A DNA stretch of 37,098 bases from an uncultured Intestinimonas sp. (GCF_944387725.1 NZ_CALXGA010000014.1:1-37098), one strand, 5' to 3'; shown: positions 16,120 through 24,613, counted from the stretch's first letter. Notes: generated from the letters alone by a model not told the origin. Made by a program: numbers and translations.

Positions 16120-17891
16120 GGACTTCCTCCTTTTTCTTCCTCCAGAGCGGGCAGCCGCAGGGTGATCCGGGTGCCCTGGCCCGAGGTGCTCTCGATGTCC
16201 AGGCCCCAGGGGGGCCCAAAGTGGAGGCGGATGCGCTCGTGGATGTTGCGGATGCCCAGGTGGGGCCGGCCGGCGTCCCCCTGGGCGGTCATCACCTCCC
16301 GGATGCGCGCCGGGGTCATGCCCACGCCGTTGTCCTCCACCTGGATGGAGAGGGCCTCCCCCTGCCGCCGGGCGATGACGGTGATGATGCCGCCGCCGGC
16401 CATGTCGATGCCATGGAGGATAGAATTTTCTACCAGAGGCTGTATGAGCAGCTTGGGGACGCGGCAGGCGGCCGCCTGCTCGTCGTACTCGATGAGGGCG
16501 TCGAAGGCGCCGTCGTAGCGGAAGCGCTGGAGCTCCACATACTGCTGGAGGGACTCCATCTGGGTCCGCAGGGGGACCATCTCGTCGGGGGTGGAGAGGA
16601 CTCCCCGGAGCATCTGGATGAAGGTGGTGAGCATGTGCCCCGCCTCCTCATTGCGGCCCATGTCCACCGAGCACTTGATGGAGAAGAGGGTGTTATACAT
16701 AAAGTGGGGGTTGATCTGGGCCTGGAGCCAGTTGAGCTCCATGCGGCGCTTCTCCTCCTCCTTGCTACGCACGCGCTCGATGAGGGCCCGGATGCGCTGG
16801 AGCATCCGGGCCATGCCGGTGCTCAGGTCGGTGAGCTCGGAGAAGCTGTCCATGTCGAAGGTCTGGTTCAGGTCCCCCTCCTCCACCTGCCGGACGTCGG
16901 CGCAGAGCTTCCGCAGGGGGGCGGCGATGCGCCCGGAGAAGACCCAGGCCAGGCCGGTGCCCCCGGCCAGGGCCAGCAGGGCCAGGGCCAGCACCACCAG
17001 CCGGATGCGCACCAGGGGCTCCAGCACCACCGACAGGGGGATCTCCTCAAAGATGGTAAAGCCGCTCTCCGGGTCGCTGTAGCGGGTGAACAGGGCCTCC
17101 CGGCCGGAAATCCGGGTGATGATGTGGTTCTGGTCCCCGAAGAGGGCGTCCAGGTTCCCCATGTGGAAGTAGGAGAAGCCGATGATGGCCTCCCGGCTGC
17201 TGGAGACGATCTGCCCCTCGCCGTTGACCACATAGATGCTGCTGTCGGCGCTGATGACGTCGGCGTACATCTGGTAGAGCTGGCGCTCGTCGGCGTTGAT
17301 CATCAGGTAGCCCAGGATCTCCCCCTGGCTGCTGCGCACCATCCGGGCGGCGGAGTAGGCGTTGCGGCCCAGGGCCCGGTCCCGGTAGCTGGCCACGTCC
17401 ACAATCTCCCCGCCGGCCTGGTAGAGGTCCCGGTACCAGATTTTGATCTTGGGGTTCATGTAGTCGTAGCTGGCCGGGACGGGGCCGGAGCAGTAGCCCA
17501 GGCCGCTCTCGGAGCAGAAGACCACATAGAAGTCCAGGTTGACCTGGTGGAAGGAGACCTGGAGCTGACTGGTAAGCTCGTTCATGTAGCGGGAGAAGGC
17601 CGCCCCCTGGTCCTGGTCCAGGGCCTCCACCGCCAGGCGGAAGCGGCTGTCGGTATAGTAGAGGTTGGAGAGGGTGTAGATGTTGGTCTTGAACTGCCGG
17701 GCCCGCTCGGCGATCTGCCGCAGCACGTCGGACCTGGCCCCGGCGATCTCGTCCACGAAGCTCTTCTGGTAGAAGCCATAGGTCCCCAGGGACAGCAGGA
17801 GGATGATGACCACATTGACGCACAGCAGCATGGCCATGGTCCCCACCCGGATGCTCCTCCACTCCCGTTTTGGCAGCAGGCGGCGCAGCAC
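16113..17891 (-). CDS. membrane sensor histidine kinase (YesM-like)
   Basis: This 592-aa protein starts at GTG 17891, behind a GGGGGGAG ribosome site. Membrane helices at about 18-40 and 294-318 enclose a roughly 250-residue extracellular double-Cache-like sensor. A HAMP segment (about 318-372) and coiled coil lead to the His_kinase motif LQAQINPHFMYNTL with phospho-acceptor His396. The HATPase domain has LVENSILHGI (N box) and DNGVGMTPARI (G1). It forms the start of an operon with the response regulator and the sulfatase-maturing enzyme. The ligand is unknown but may be a sulfated compound, given the context. Confidence 0.93.
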   Translation of the reverse strand: MLRRLLPKREWRSIRVGTMAMLLCVNVVIILLLSLGTYGFYQKSFVDEIAGARSDVLRQIAERARQFKTNIYTLSNLYYTDSRFRLAVEALDQDQGAAFSRYMNELTSQLQVSFHQVNLDFYVVFCSESGLGYCSGPVPASYDYMNPKIKIWYRDLYQAGGEIVDVASYRDRALGRNAYSAARMVRSSQGEILGYLMINADERQLYQMYADVISADSSIYVVNGEGQIVSSSREAIIGFSYFHMGNLDALFGDQNHIITRISGREALFTRYSDPESGFTIFEEIPLSVVLEPLVRIRLVVLALALLALAGGTGLAWVFSGRIAAPLRKLCADVRQVEEGDLNQTFDMDSFSELTDLSTGMARMLQRIRALIERVRSKEEEKRRMELNWLQAQINPHFMYNTLFSIKCSVDMGRNEEAGHMLTTFIQMLRGVLSTPDEMVPLRTQMESLQQYVELQRFRYDGAFDALIEYDEQAAACRVPKLLIQPLVENSILHGIDMAGGGIITVIARRQGEALSIQVEDNGVGMTPARIREVMTAQGDAGRPHLGIRNIHERIRLHFGPPWGLDIESTSGQGTRITLRLPALEEEKGGSPC

Positions 17892-17939
17892 GGCGCTCCC
17901 CCCTTTGGCGGCGCAAGTCCGCTTTCTGTTCTCCCCTCC

Positions 17940-17968
17940 ATTATAATGTCTTCGGCGCCGGGGTGCAA
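17940..17968 (-). promoter_or_regulatory. sigma-A promoter of the two-component/AnSME operon
   Basis: On the minus strand TTGCAC (17963-17968), 17 bases, TATAAT (17940-17945). The pair is about 49 bases before the GTG start. Confidence 0.8.
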
Positions 17969-17990
17969 GCACAAGCGCCGCCGGAGGGGC

Positions 17991-18110
17991 CCTCTCAGTC
18001 AGCTCCCCCAGAGGGGGAGCCAAGGGGCGGGTGCATCCCTCACACTTGCCTCTCCCTCTGGGAGAGACAGCGCCGCCGCAGGCGGTGACGGAGAGGGCGC
18101 CCTCGGTCCC
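17991..18110. repeat. REP-like palindromic intergenic repeat, copy 1
   Basis: Successive hairpins lie at 18002-18020 (GCTCCCCC-AGA-GGGGGAGC) and 18050-18066 (CTCTCCC-TCT-GGGAGAG), with a GC-rich dyad at about 18070-18090. A related unit lies at 24222-24296. The rest of the 17892-18180 gap holds the promoter above and no gene. Confidence 0.55.
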
Positions 18111-18180
18111 TTTTTCCGCAACGATTTAACATGATGCGCGGCCGGAGGGGACGGATTCCCCTTCCGGCCGCGCCGCGTGG

Positions 18181-19659
18181 TCAGTATTTGCCGATGCGCA
18201 GGGGCAGGGTGTCCTCGGTCTGGATGACCCGGTCCAGCAGGCGGCGCAGCAGCTCCTCCCGGACGGGCCGGTACTCCGGGTTGTCCCAGAGGTTGACGAA
18301 CTCGTGGGGGTCCCGGTTCCGGTCGTAGAGCTCCCCGAACTGCTCCCCGGCGTAGTAGGTGAGCTTGTAGTCCCGGGCGGTAAGCGTCTTCAGATTGAGT
18401 CCCCAGTCATAGCAGGTGAACTCAGTGAGGGCGTAGGCCCGGCCCGCCCCCTGGTCCCCCCAAAGGATGGGGGCCATGGACATGCCCTGGACCCCGTAGG
18501 GGGTGGCCACTCCGGCCAGATCCAGCAAAGTGGGCATGAGGTCCACGTGCTCGGTGATCTGGGCATAGCGGGAGCCCTTGGGCACCACGCCGGGCCACTG
18601 GAGGATCATGGGGGCCTTGATGAGGCAGTCGTAGTGGAAGGGGCCCTTGAAGAGGAGGCCGTGGTCCCCCATCAGCTCCCCGTGGTCGGAGGTGAAGAGA
18701 ATGAGGGTGTCATCCTCGATGCCCTTGTCCCGGAGGGCCTGGAGGACCCGGCCGATGCTGTCGTCCACCAGGCTGATCATGCCGTAGTAGGCGGCCTTGA
18801 CCTCCCCCCACTGGCGGTCGGTGAGGCGGCGGTAGTCGTACTTCTCGTTGCTGCACCCCCGTCCCGTCCGGTGGCGGCGGAAGTGGGGGGGCTTGTCCTC
18901 CAGCTCCCCCTCCTGCCGCACCGGCAGGGAGAGCTGGTCGGGGTCGTACATGGTGGAGTAGGGGGCGGGGGGGTCAAAGGGATGGTGGGGGTCCACAAAG
19001 CTGCACAGGGCGAAGAAGGGCCGGTCCGGGGTGGACTCGTTGATGAGGTCGATGGTCCGGCCGGCGATCCAGGCCGACTGGTGGAAGCGGGGGTCCACCT
19101 CACTGGGGTAGACCTGGGGCGGACCGCTGACGTCCTTCTCGGCAGCGCTGGCCCGGTCCTCCCGGGCCTTGCGCTCCCCCTGCATTTTCACGATTTCATA
19201 GTCCTTGGGGCTCTGCGCCTTCAGCCAGGCGAGGTACTCGCCGGTCTTGGTGTCGCAGGTGGTGTGGACCACCTCGAAGCCGTAGCGGTCCTCCGGCCAG
19301 TCGTCCTCCTCGTTCTCCTTGGGCACGAACTGGGTGGTGAAGTGCATCTTGCCGATGGCGGCGGTGCGGTAGCCGTTCTCCCGGAGGACCTGGGGGAAAC
19401 AGATCTCCTGGTCCCGGAGGGGGATGCCGTTGTCCCGGGTGCCGTGGTTTTTGGGGTAGCGGCCGGTGAGGATGCTGCACCGGGAGGGGGAGCACACCGG
19501 GTTCTGGATGAAGTGGTTGTCAAAGGTGGAGCCGTTGAGGGCCAGGCTGTCGATGTTGGGGGTATGAATCTCGTTGTTGCCGTAGCAGCCCAGGGCGTCG
19601 AAGCGGAGCTGGTCCGCCATAAAGAGGATGATATTGGGACGCTTTTTCGTTGTATTCAT
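18181..19659 (-). CDS. Cys-type sulfatase (cytoplasmic)
   Basis: This 492-aa type I sulfatase has the formylglycine motif CSPSR (Cys56 to Arg60) followed by CSILTGRYP. Metal-binding segments are present at the N-terminus (ILFMADQLRFDALGCYG) and in LFTSDHGELMGDHGLL. It hydrolyses a sulfate ester once Cys56 is oxidised by the maturing enzyme encoded at 13473. No signal peptide is visible, so it acts in the cytoplasm on an imported substrate. ATG 19659 lies 2 bases after the stop of the ABC ATPase gene, making it the last gene of the transporter operon. A GTG at 19671 is a less likely alternative start. The substrate (aryl, alkyl, choline or sugar sulfate) cannot be told from sequence. Confidence 0.93.
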   Translation of the reverse strand: MNTTKKRPNIILFMADQLRFDALGCYGNNEIHTPNIDSLALNGSTFDNHFIQNPVCSPSRCSILTGRYPKNHGTRDNGIPLRDQEICFPQVLRENGYRTAAIGKMHFTTQFVPKENEEDDWPEDRYGFEVVHTTCDTKTGEYLAWLKAQSPKDYEIVKMQGERKAREDRASAAEKDVSGPPQVYPSEVDPRFHQSAWIAGRTIDLINESTPDRPFFALCSFVDPHHPFDPPAPYSTMYDPDQLSLPVRQEGELEDKPPHFRRHRTGRGCSNEKYDYRRLTDRQWGEVKAAYYGMISLVDDSIGRVLQALRDKGIEDDTLILFTSDHGELMGDHGLLFKGPFHYDCLIKAPMILQWPGVVPKGSRYAQITEHVDLMPTLLDLAGVATPYGVQGMSMAPILWGDQGAGRAYALTEFTCYDWGLNLKTLTARDYKLTYYAGEQFGELYDRNRDPHEFVNLWDNPEYRPVREELLRRLLDRVIQTEDTLPLRIGKY

Positions 19660-19661
19660 GT

Positions 19662-20411
19662 TTACCACCACTTGATGAGGTCCGTGACCTCGTCACGGAG
19701 CTGGTTGAAGGCAGGGTCGGTGACGTCCCGGGGCCGGGGCAGGTTGTTGTCGATCTCCTTTTTGATGCTGGTGGGCTTGTTGGTCAGCACCAGGATGCGC
19801 TGGCTGAGGTAGACGGCCTCCTCGATGTTGTGGGTGATGAAGATGACTGTGGTACCGGTGCGCTGCCAGAGCTGGATGAGCTCGTCCTCCAGCTTGTAGC
19901 GCAGGGAGTTGTCCATCTGGCCATAGGGCTCGTCCATCAGCAGCAGCTCGGGCTGGACGGCGAAGGCCCGGGCGATGCTCACCCGCTGGAGCATACTGGC
20001 CGAGAGCTGGCCGGGGTAGTAGCTCCGGTACTCGGTGAGGCCCACCAGCTGGAGCATCTCCTCCACCCGCTCTTTGATCTCCTCCGGGGGGCGCTTTTTG
20101 ACCTTGAGGCCGTAGGCGATGTTCTCCTCCACCGTGGCCCAGGGGAAGGAGGAGTACTCCTGGAAGATGTAGGCGATGTTGTGCTTCTGGAGGTCCACGG
20201 GCTCGCCGTTGATGAGGATTTCGCCGCCGGTGAGCTCATAGGCCTTGAGCTTGGTCAGGCAGTTGAGGAAGGTGGTCTTGCCGCAGCCCGTGGGGCCCAC
20301 CACGCACAGAAATTCCCCGGTCTTGACGTCAAAGGAGATGTCGTTGAGCACCAGCAGGTCGCCGAACTTTTTGGTCATGTGGGAAACTTTTACCTTGATT
20401 TCGTCGCTCAT
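19662..20411 (-). CDS. ABC transporter ATPase 1, degenerate signature motif
   Basis: This 249-aa ATPase is of the nitrate/sulfonate/taurine (SsuB/TauB) class. Walker A is GPTGCGKT (39-46), the Q-loop YIFQEYSSFPWATV is at about 81-95, Walker B is LLLMDEP with Asp160 and Glu161, and the switch His194 is intact (ITHNIEEA). The signature motif is LSASM (136-140) instead of LSGGM/Q, and the D-loop reads MD rather than LD. ATG 20411 follows AAGGAGG. It lies 10 bases after ATPase 2, with which it probably forms a heterodimer in the inner membrane transporter. Confidence 0.93.
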   Translation of the reverse strand: MSDEIKVKVSHMTKKFGDLLVLNDISFDVKTGEFLCVVGPTGCGKTTFLNCLTKLKAYELTGGEILINGEPVDLQKHNIAYIFQEYSSFPWATVEENIAYGLKVKKRPPEEIKERVEEMLQLVGLTEYRSYYPGQLSASMLQRVSIARAFAVQPELLLMDEPYGQMDNSLRYKLEDELIQLWQRTGTTVIFITHNIEEAVYLSQRILVLTNKPTSIKKEIDNNLPRPRDVTDPAFNQLRDEVTDLIKWW

Positions 20412-20421
20412 GGGAACCTCC

Positions 20422-21192
20422 TTACAGGGTGTCGTCGCACAGCTCCTCGATCCGCCGGCGGATGGCCAGGAAGGCGGGGTCGCTGTACTGCCGGGGCCGG
20501 GGCAGGTCCACCCGGACCTCCTCTTTGACGTGGGTGGGGGTGTTGGTGAGGATGAGAATCCGGTCGGCCAGATAGACGGCCTCCTCGCTGTTGTTGGTGA
20601 CGAAGACCACGGTGCGCTTCTCCTTCTGCCAAAGCTTCTCCAGCTCGGCCTCCATCATGTAGCGGGTCTGGGCGTCCAGGTGGCCGAAGGGCTCGTCCAT
20701 GAGCATGACCTTGGGGTCGTTGGCGTAGGCCCGGGCGATGCCCACCCGCTGCCGCATCCCGCCGGAGAGGCGGTTGGGGTAGCTGTTTTCAAAGCCCTGG
20801 AGGCCCACCAGGTCGATGAAGTACTGGGCCCGCTCCCGGCGGGTCTTCTTGTCCACCCCCCGGCTCTTGGGGCCGAACTCCACGTTGCCCATGACGGTGC
20901 AGAAGGGGAAGAGGGCGGTGGTCTGGTAGACCACGCCCCGGTCGGGGCCGGGGGCCTCCACCTTTTTGCCGTCCACATAGACCTCCCCAGCGGTGGGGAG
21001 CTGGAGGCCGGCGATGAGGTTGAGCAGGGTGGTCTTGCCGCACTGGCCGGGGCCGAAGAGCACCACGAACTCGTTTTCCGCCACGTCCAGGCTCACGTCC
21101 CGGACCACCTCGTTGCTCCGGTGGACGCTCATATAGGTCTTCCCCACATGGCGCAGGGAGATGATGGGGGTCAGCTCTCCATGATGTTCCAC
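20422..21192 (-). CDS. ABC transporter ATPase 2, switch His replaced by Asn
   Basis: This 256-aa ATPase of the same class starts at GTG 21192 (8 bases after AGGAGG; GTG 21198 is an alternative). Walker A is GPGQCGKTT, the signature LSGGM is intact (142-146), and Walker B is VMLMDEPFGHLD. The H-loop reads VTNNSEEA, so the switch histidine is Asn200. The gene overlaps the end of the upstream permease by about 20 bases. It is the likely partner of ATPase 1. The substrate class is inferred from similarity to SsuB/TauB/NrtD proteins. Confidence 0.92.
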   Translation of the reverse strand: MEHHGELTPIISLRHVGKTYMSVHRSNEVVRDVSLDVAENEFVVLFGPGQCGKTTLLNLIAGLQLPTAGEVYVDGKKVEAPGPDRGVVYQTTALFPFCTVMGNVEFGPKSRGVDKKTRRERAQYFIDLVGLQGFENSYPNRLSGGMRQRVGIARAYANDPKVMLMDEPFGHLDAQTRYMMEAELEKLWQKEKRTVVFVTNNSEEAVYLADRILILTNTPTHVKEEVRVDLPRPRQYSDPAFLAIRRRIEELCDDTL

Positions 21193-21950
21193 GCGCACAG
21201 CCTCCTTTCAATGACCCGCATGACGGCGGCCAGGAGCATTCCTACGCAGCCGATGACAATCATGCCCACCATCACCAGGGTGATGTTTAGGGTGTCGCTG
21301 CCCCGCTGGATCATCCAGCCGCAGCCCTCCTGAGCCCCCACCATCTCGGCGGCCAGCACGGCCATCCAGCTGGTGGACAGGGCCACCTGCATCCCGGCGA
21401 AGATCTGGGGGGTGCAGGAGGGGAGGACCACCCGGAAGAAGATGTCCCGCTCGCTGGTGCCCAGCATCCGGGCGCAGCCCACCAGCTCCGGGTCTACGTT
21501 CTGGGCGCCGGTGTAGGCGTTGAGGGTCACGTTGGTGAAGGCCCCGATGCCGCAGAGGATGTACTTGGACACCTCCCCGATGCCGAAGAAGAGGATCACC
21601 AGGGAGATCCAGGCGATGGGGGGGATGGGGCGCAGGAGCTCGAAGATGGGCTTGAAGATGGCTTCGGCCCACTTGGAGGCGCCCATGGCCACCCCCAGGA
21701 CGATGCCCAGCACCGTGGCCACCGAGAAGCCCACCAGCACCCGGCGCAGGCTCACCAGCAGGTGCCCGGTGATGACATGGCTGCCGATGGGCTCAAAGAA
21801 GGAGGTAAAGAGGAGCTGAATCACCTCCACAGGGCCGGGGGTGGTCTCCTTGGCGGGGGTGAAGGTGGTGATAAACCACCAGAATATGAAGAAGCAGGCG
21901 ATGGCCAGCACGGCGTAGGTCATCTTCTCCACGTCGAGTTTCTTTTTCAT
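21171..21950 (-). CDS. ABC transporter permease 2 (SsuC/TauC family)
   Basis: This 259-aa BPD-type inner-membrane permease has about six helices. The EAA-like cytoplasmic loop is GCARMLGTSERDIFFRVVLPSCTPQIFAGMQVALSTSWM (about residues 150-190). FELLRPIPPIAWISLVILFFGIG is typical of the nitrate/sulfonate/taurine group. ATG 21950 overlaps the stop of permease 1 by 4 bases (ATGA). It probably pairs with permease 1. Confidence 0.93.
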   Translation of the reverse strand: MKKKLDVEKMTYAVLAIACFFIFWWFITTFTPAKETTPGPVEVIQLLFTSFFEPIGSHVITGHLLVSLRRVLVGFSVATVLGIVLGVAMGASKWAEAIFKPIFELLRPIPPIAWISLVILFFGIGEVSKYILCGIGAFTNVTLNAYTGAQNVDPELVGCARMLGTSERDIFFRVVLPSCTPQIFAGMQVALSTSWMAVLAAEMVGAQEGCGWMIQRGSDTLNITLVMVGMIVIGCVGMLLAAVMRVIERRLCAWNIMES

Positions 21951-22750
21951 CCGCGGCGGCCTCCCTTCACGAATTTACGCTCCAGGGCGTTGAGGCCCAC
22001 GGTGAAGATGGTGCCGATGAGGCCGATGGTGAGCATGGCCACCACGATGAGGTCGGCCCGGGCCAGGGAGCGGTTGACCTGGATCATGTAGCCCAGGCCC
22101 TTGTTGGAGGCCAGCATCTCGGCGGCGCAGAGGGTCATCCAGGCGGTGCCCAAGGAGATGCGCAGGCCGGTGAAGATCAGGGGCAGGGCGGTGGGGATGG
22201 CTACGGTGAAGAGCATCTCCTTCCGGGAGGCCCCGAAGGTCTGGGCCACCCAGAGGTGGACGGGCTTGGTCTGCTTGATGCCGGCGTAGGCGTTGATGAC
22301 GCAGGGGACGAAGGCGGAGACGAAGATGATGGCGGCCTTGGCCCCCAGGCCGATGCCGAACCAGAGGATCATCAGGGGAATCCAGGCGATGGTGGGCACG
22401 GGGCGGATGAGGTCAAAGAGGGGGGTGACAAACATATCCACCCGGCGGAACCAGGCCATGGCCACCCCCAGGGGGACGCCCACCAGGGCCCCCAGCAGGT
22501 AGCCGGTGAGGGCCACCTGGAGGCTGGCGGCAATGTGGCCGAAGATGGTGGCGCCGTCGGGGGCGGTACGGGTGAGCTTGTCGATGAAGGCCTCCACCAC
22601 CTGGACGGGGCTGGGGAGGATGTAGTCGGGCTTGAGGTGCAGCACGGCGGTGCAGACGTACCAGATGGTGAAGAAGAGGCACAGGGAGATCACCGACACG
22701 ATGCCGAACTTGATTTTTTCCTTGCGCTTTTGTTTGGCGTACTCGTTCAA
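21947..22750 (-). CDS. ABC transporter permease 1 (SsuC/TauC family)
   Basis: This 267-aa permease has about six helices and the loop VAQTFGASRKEMLFTVAIPTALPLIFTGLRISLGTAWM, paralogous to permease 2. The start is TTG 22750, placed 9 bases after AAGGAG. An in-frame TTG at 22786 would put part of an RNA hairpin into the protein and lacks a ribosome site. It follows the binding-protein gene across a 129-base gap with a long stem-loop. Confidence 0.92.
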   Translation of the reverse strand: MNEYAKQKRKEKIKFGIVSVISLCLFFTIWYVCTAVLHLKPDYILPSPVQVVEAFIDKLTRTAPDGATIFGHIAASLQVALTGYLLGALVGVPLGVAMAWFRRVDMFVTPLFDLIRPVPTIAWIPLMILWFGIGLGAKAAIIFVSAFVPCVINAYAGIKQTKPVHLWVAQTFGASRKEMLFTVAIPTALPLIFTGLRISLGTAWMTLCAAEMLASNKGLGYMIQVNRSLARADLIVVAMLTIGLIGTIFTVGLNALERKFVKGGRRG

Positions 22751-22773
22751 AAGAGACCACTCCTTTCCGCAAA

Positions 22774-22821
22774 GGAGGGCGCGCAAATACCAAGTACGCG
22801 CTCGGTATTTGGGCGCCCTCC
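22774..22821 (-). promoter_or_regulatory. intercistronic stem-loop between binding protein and permease genes
   Basis: Two 18-base arms (22774-22791 and 22804-22821) pair with a single mismatch around a 12-base loop. On the minus strand the stem is followed only by TTTGC, so it is a weak terminator or mRNA-stabilising structure. It would favour expression of the upstream binding protein over the membrane components. Confidence 0.65.
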
Positions 22822-22879
22822 GCTTTGGGTGTATCAGGCCCTGAGAAGCCTAAGGTTTAGGAGAGCCCTGGGAAGGGGT

Positions 22880-23953
22880 TCAGGACAGGCCCAGGGCCTC
22901 CTTGAGAATGCTGTCGTCGATGTGGGTGGCGATCTCGGGGAAGCGGTTCTCCTCCAGGAGCTCCTGCTCCACCCAGAACTCGCCGGTGACCTCCACGGAC
23001 TCGCCGATGGTGATGGTGGGGGCTTCCTGGCTGGTGACGAAGGGGCGGGTCTCGATCTCGGTGGCGCAGGCCTCCAGGGTGGTCTCGCTGCCGTTGGAGG
23101 TGTACCAGTCCAGCAGCATCTGGGCGGCCATGTCGGGGTCGGCCTGGAGGGCGTCGGTGGCCTGGAAGAAGGCCTTGACATAGTTCACCAGCACGTCCCG
23201 GCGCTCGGTGTAGGCCTTATTGGAGACGATGATGGAGTCAAACTGGGGCACGTCCAGGCTGGAGAGGCTGGAGGTGACCACATAACCCTCGCTCTCGGCG
23301 GTATAGGAGGTGGGGGGGTTCAGGGCGGCCACGCCGCAGTTGCCGGTGATGAGGGCCTGGTAGGCGGAGGGGTAGTCCATGCTGACCAGCTCCACGTCGT
23401 CGGGGGTGAGGCCCAGGACCTCCAGCCACTTGTTGACGTTCAGGTGGGAGATGGTGCCGGTCTGGGTGGCGATAACGGCCCCCCGGACGGAGTCGGCGTC
23501 GCCGTAGACGTCGGGGTAGGAGGGGTTGGAGCCCTGGACCTGGGCGATGGGGGAGTCGGGGCTGACCAGGGTGTAGAGCCCGCCCTCGGAGTGGCCGATG
23601 TCGGCGATGCAGTAGGCGCCGTAGATGGCCAGGGAGTTGACGGCGGCGGCGCTGAGGGTGCCCACCTCCCACTGGTCGGCGGCCAGAGCCTCGTTCATGG
23701 CGGTGCCGTTGGCGAAGTAGACGGTCTCAATCTGGAAGCCGTTGGCCACGTCCAGGCCGTTTTCGATCATGTACTGCACCGGCAGGCAGTTGAGGAAGGG
23801 CATGACGGCCACCTTCAGGACGGGGAGCTCGGCGTCGGCGCCGGAGCCACCGTCGGTGCTGGGGGTGGACTCCTGGGTGTCGCCGCTGCCGCAGGCGGCC
23901 AGGGTCAGGCCCATGGACAGGGCCAGCAAGAGGGAGAGCAGTTTCTTTTTCAT
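22880..23953 (-). CDS. ABC transporter substrate-binding lipoprotein (NMT1/SsuA-like)
   Basis: This 357-aa protein has a lipoprotein signal peptide with lipobox TLAAC, so Cys21 is the modified residue. A Ser/Gly/Asp linker follows. The mature part resembles the NMT1/THI5-like, SsuA/TauA binding proteins (LKVAVMPFLNCLPVQYMIENG, ANGTAMNEALAADQWEVGTLS, AYQALITGNCGVAALNPP). It would sit on the outer face of the membrane and deliver the substrate to the two-permease, two-ATPase complex. ATG 23953 follows AAGGAGG. It is first in the operon that ends with the sulfatase, which suggests a sulfated or sulfonated ligand (inference). Confidence 0.92.
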   Translation of the reverse strand: MKKKLLSLLLALSMGLTLAACGSGDTQESTPSTDGGSGADAELPVLKVAVMPFLNCLPVQYMIENGLDVANGFQIETVYFANGTAMNEALAADQWEVGTLSAAAVNSLAIYGAYCIADIGHSEGGLYTLVSPDSPIAQVQGSNPSYPDVYGDADSVRGAVIATQTGTISHLNVNKWLEVLGLTPDDVELVSMDYPSAYQALITGNCGVAALNPPTSYTAESEGYVVTSSLSSLDVPQFDSIIVSNKAYTERRDVLVNYVKAFFQATDALQADPDMAAQMLLDWYTSNGSETTLEACATEIETRPFVTSQEAPTITIGESVEVTGEFWVEQELLEENRFPEIATHIDDSILKEALGLS

Positions 23954-24116
23954 GATGGTACCTCCTTGTATACCGTTTGGCCTGGGGAGAGGGTCCACCC
24001 TTCCTGGCGGACCTCCTCCAGGGTCTGAGGAGAGCTTACCAGATTTGCCCGGTGGGGTAAATCCGCTTGGCACACCTCGTCTTTCATTTTTTTGACTTTT
24101 ATTGGACGGAATCGGT

Positions 24117-24145
24117 GAAAACTCCAAAAAAGAAGGGGAGTTTTT
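24117..24145. terminator. short bidirectional hairpin upstream of the binding-protein gene
   Basis: The stem AAAACTCC/GGAGTTTT with T and A runs on its two sides lies at 24118-24143, between the ABC operon start and the upstream intergenic region. Confidence 0.5.
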
Positions 24146-24221
24146 TATTGAATCTCGACAAAACGGGGCCCGCCTTGTGGGGGCCCGGCGCCCCTCCGGA
24201 ATGGGTTTGCGGCTCCCCGCC

Positions 24222-24296
24222 GCCTCCTTCTCGGCTTCCCCTCTGGGGGAGCTGGCTGCGGCAAAGCCGTAGACGGAGGGATTTCCCGCTGAGGGG
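24222..24296. repeat. REP-like palindromic intergenic repeat, copy 2
   Basis: The hairpin GCTTCCCC-TCT-GGGGGAGC (24234-24252) is followed by a GGCTGCGG/CCGTAG-type dyad and GACGGAGGG. It shares the core and trailing GACGGAG with the unit at 17991-18110. Confidence 0.5.
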
Positions 24297-24315
24297 TCTG
24301 CCTGTCCGGCGGCAT

Positions 24316-24347
24316 GAAAAAAGCACCAACGGACTACAGTTGGTGCT
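24316..24347 (-). terminator. orphan minus-strand terminator
   Basis: A 9-bp stem (AGCACCAAC/GTTGGTGCT) is followed on the minus strand by six T. No credible minus-strand gene lies directly upstream (24350-24610), so the unit it served is missing or is an unrecognised RNA. The surrounding gap 23954-24613 otherwise holds no gene I can support. Confidence 0.6.
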
Positions 24348-24613
24348 CTCGCCGGTTATTTGCTCATCGGTCCAGGGAGCGGTCCGCCCGCCGCCTGGGG
24401 ATGCTTCTCGCCTGTGCAGAGTACACGGCGCAGGTTTTGCGGGCTGGCCCGGTTTTGTGTTAGACTGTGGGTGCGGCGTTCTGGATGCACCGAACCTAAG
24501 GAAGCGCTGATTAAAGCCCATCATAAATGCGTATACAGTGGAAATGGAAAGCAATCGTCAAAGGAAGGGCTTAAATCAGAGGGAAGCAGCCCGTTTTTTC
24601 CGCCTATTCTGGC

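Noticed and set aside
22751-22786. Upstream TTG start for permease 1 adding 12 residues
   Set aside because: It would lie within the intercistronic hairpin and lacks a ribosome site, whereas TTG 22750 has AAGGAG at good spacing.
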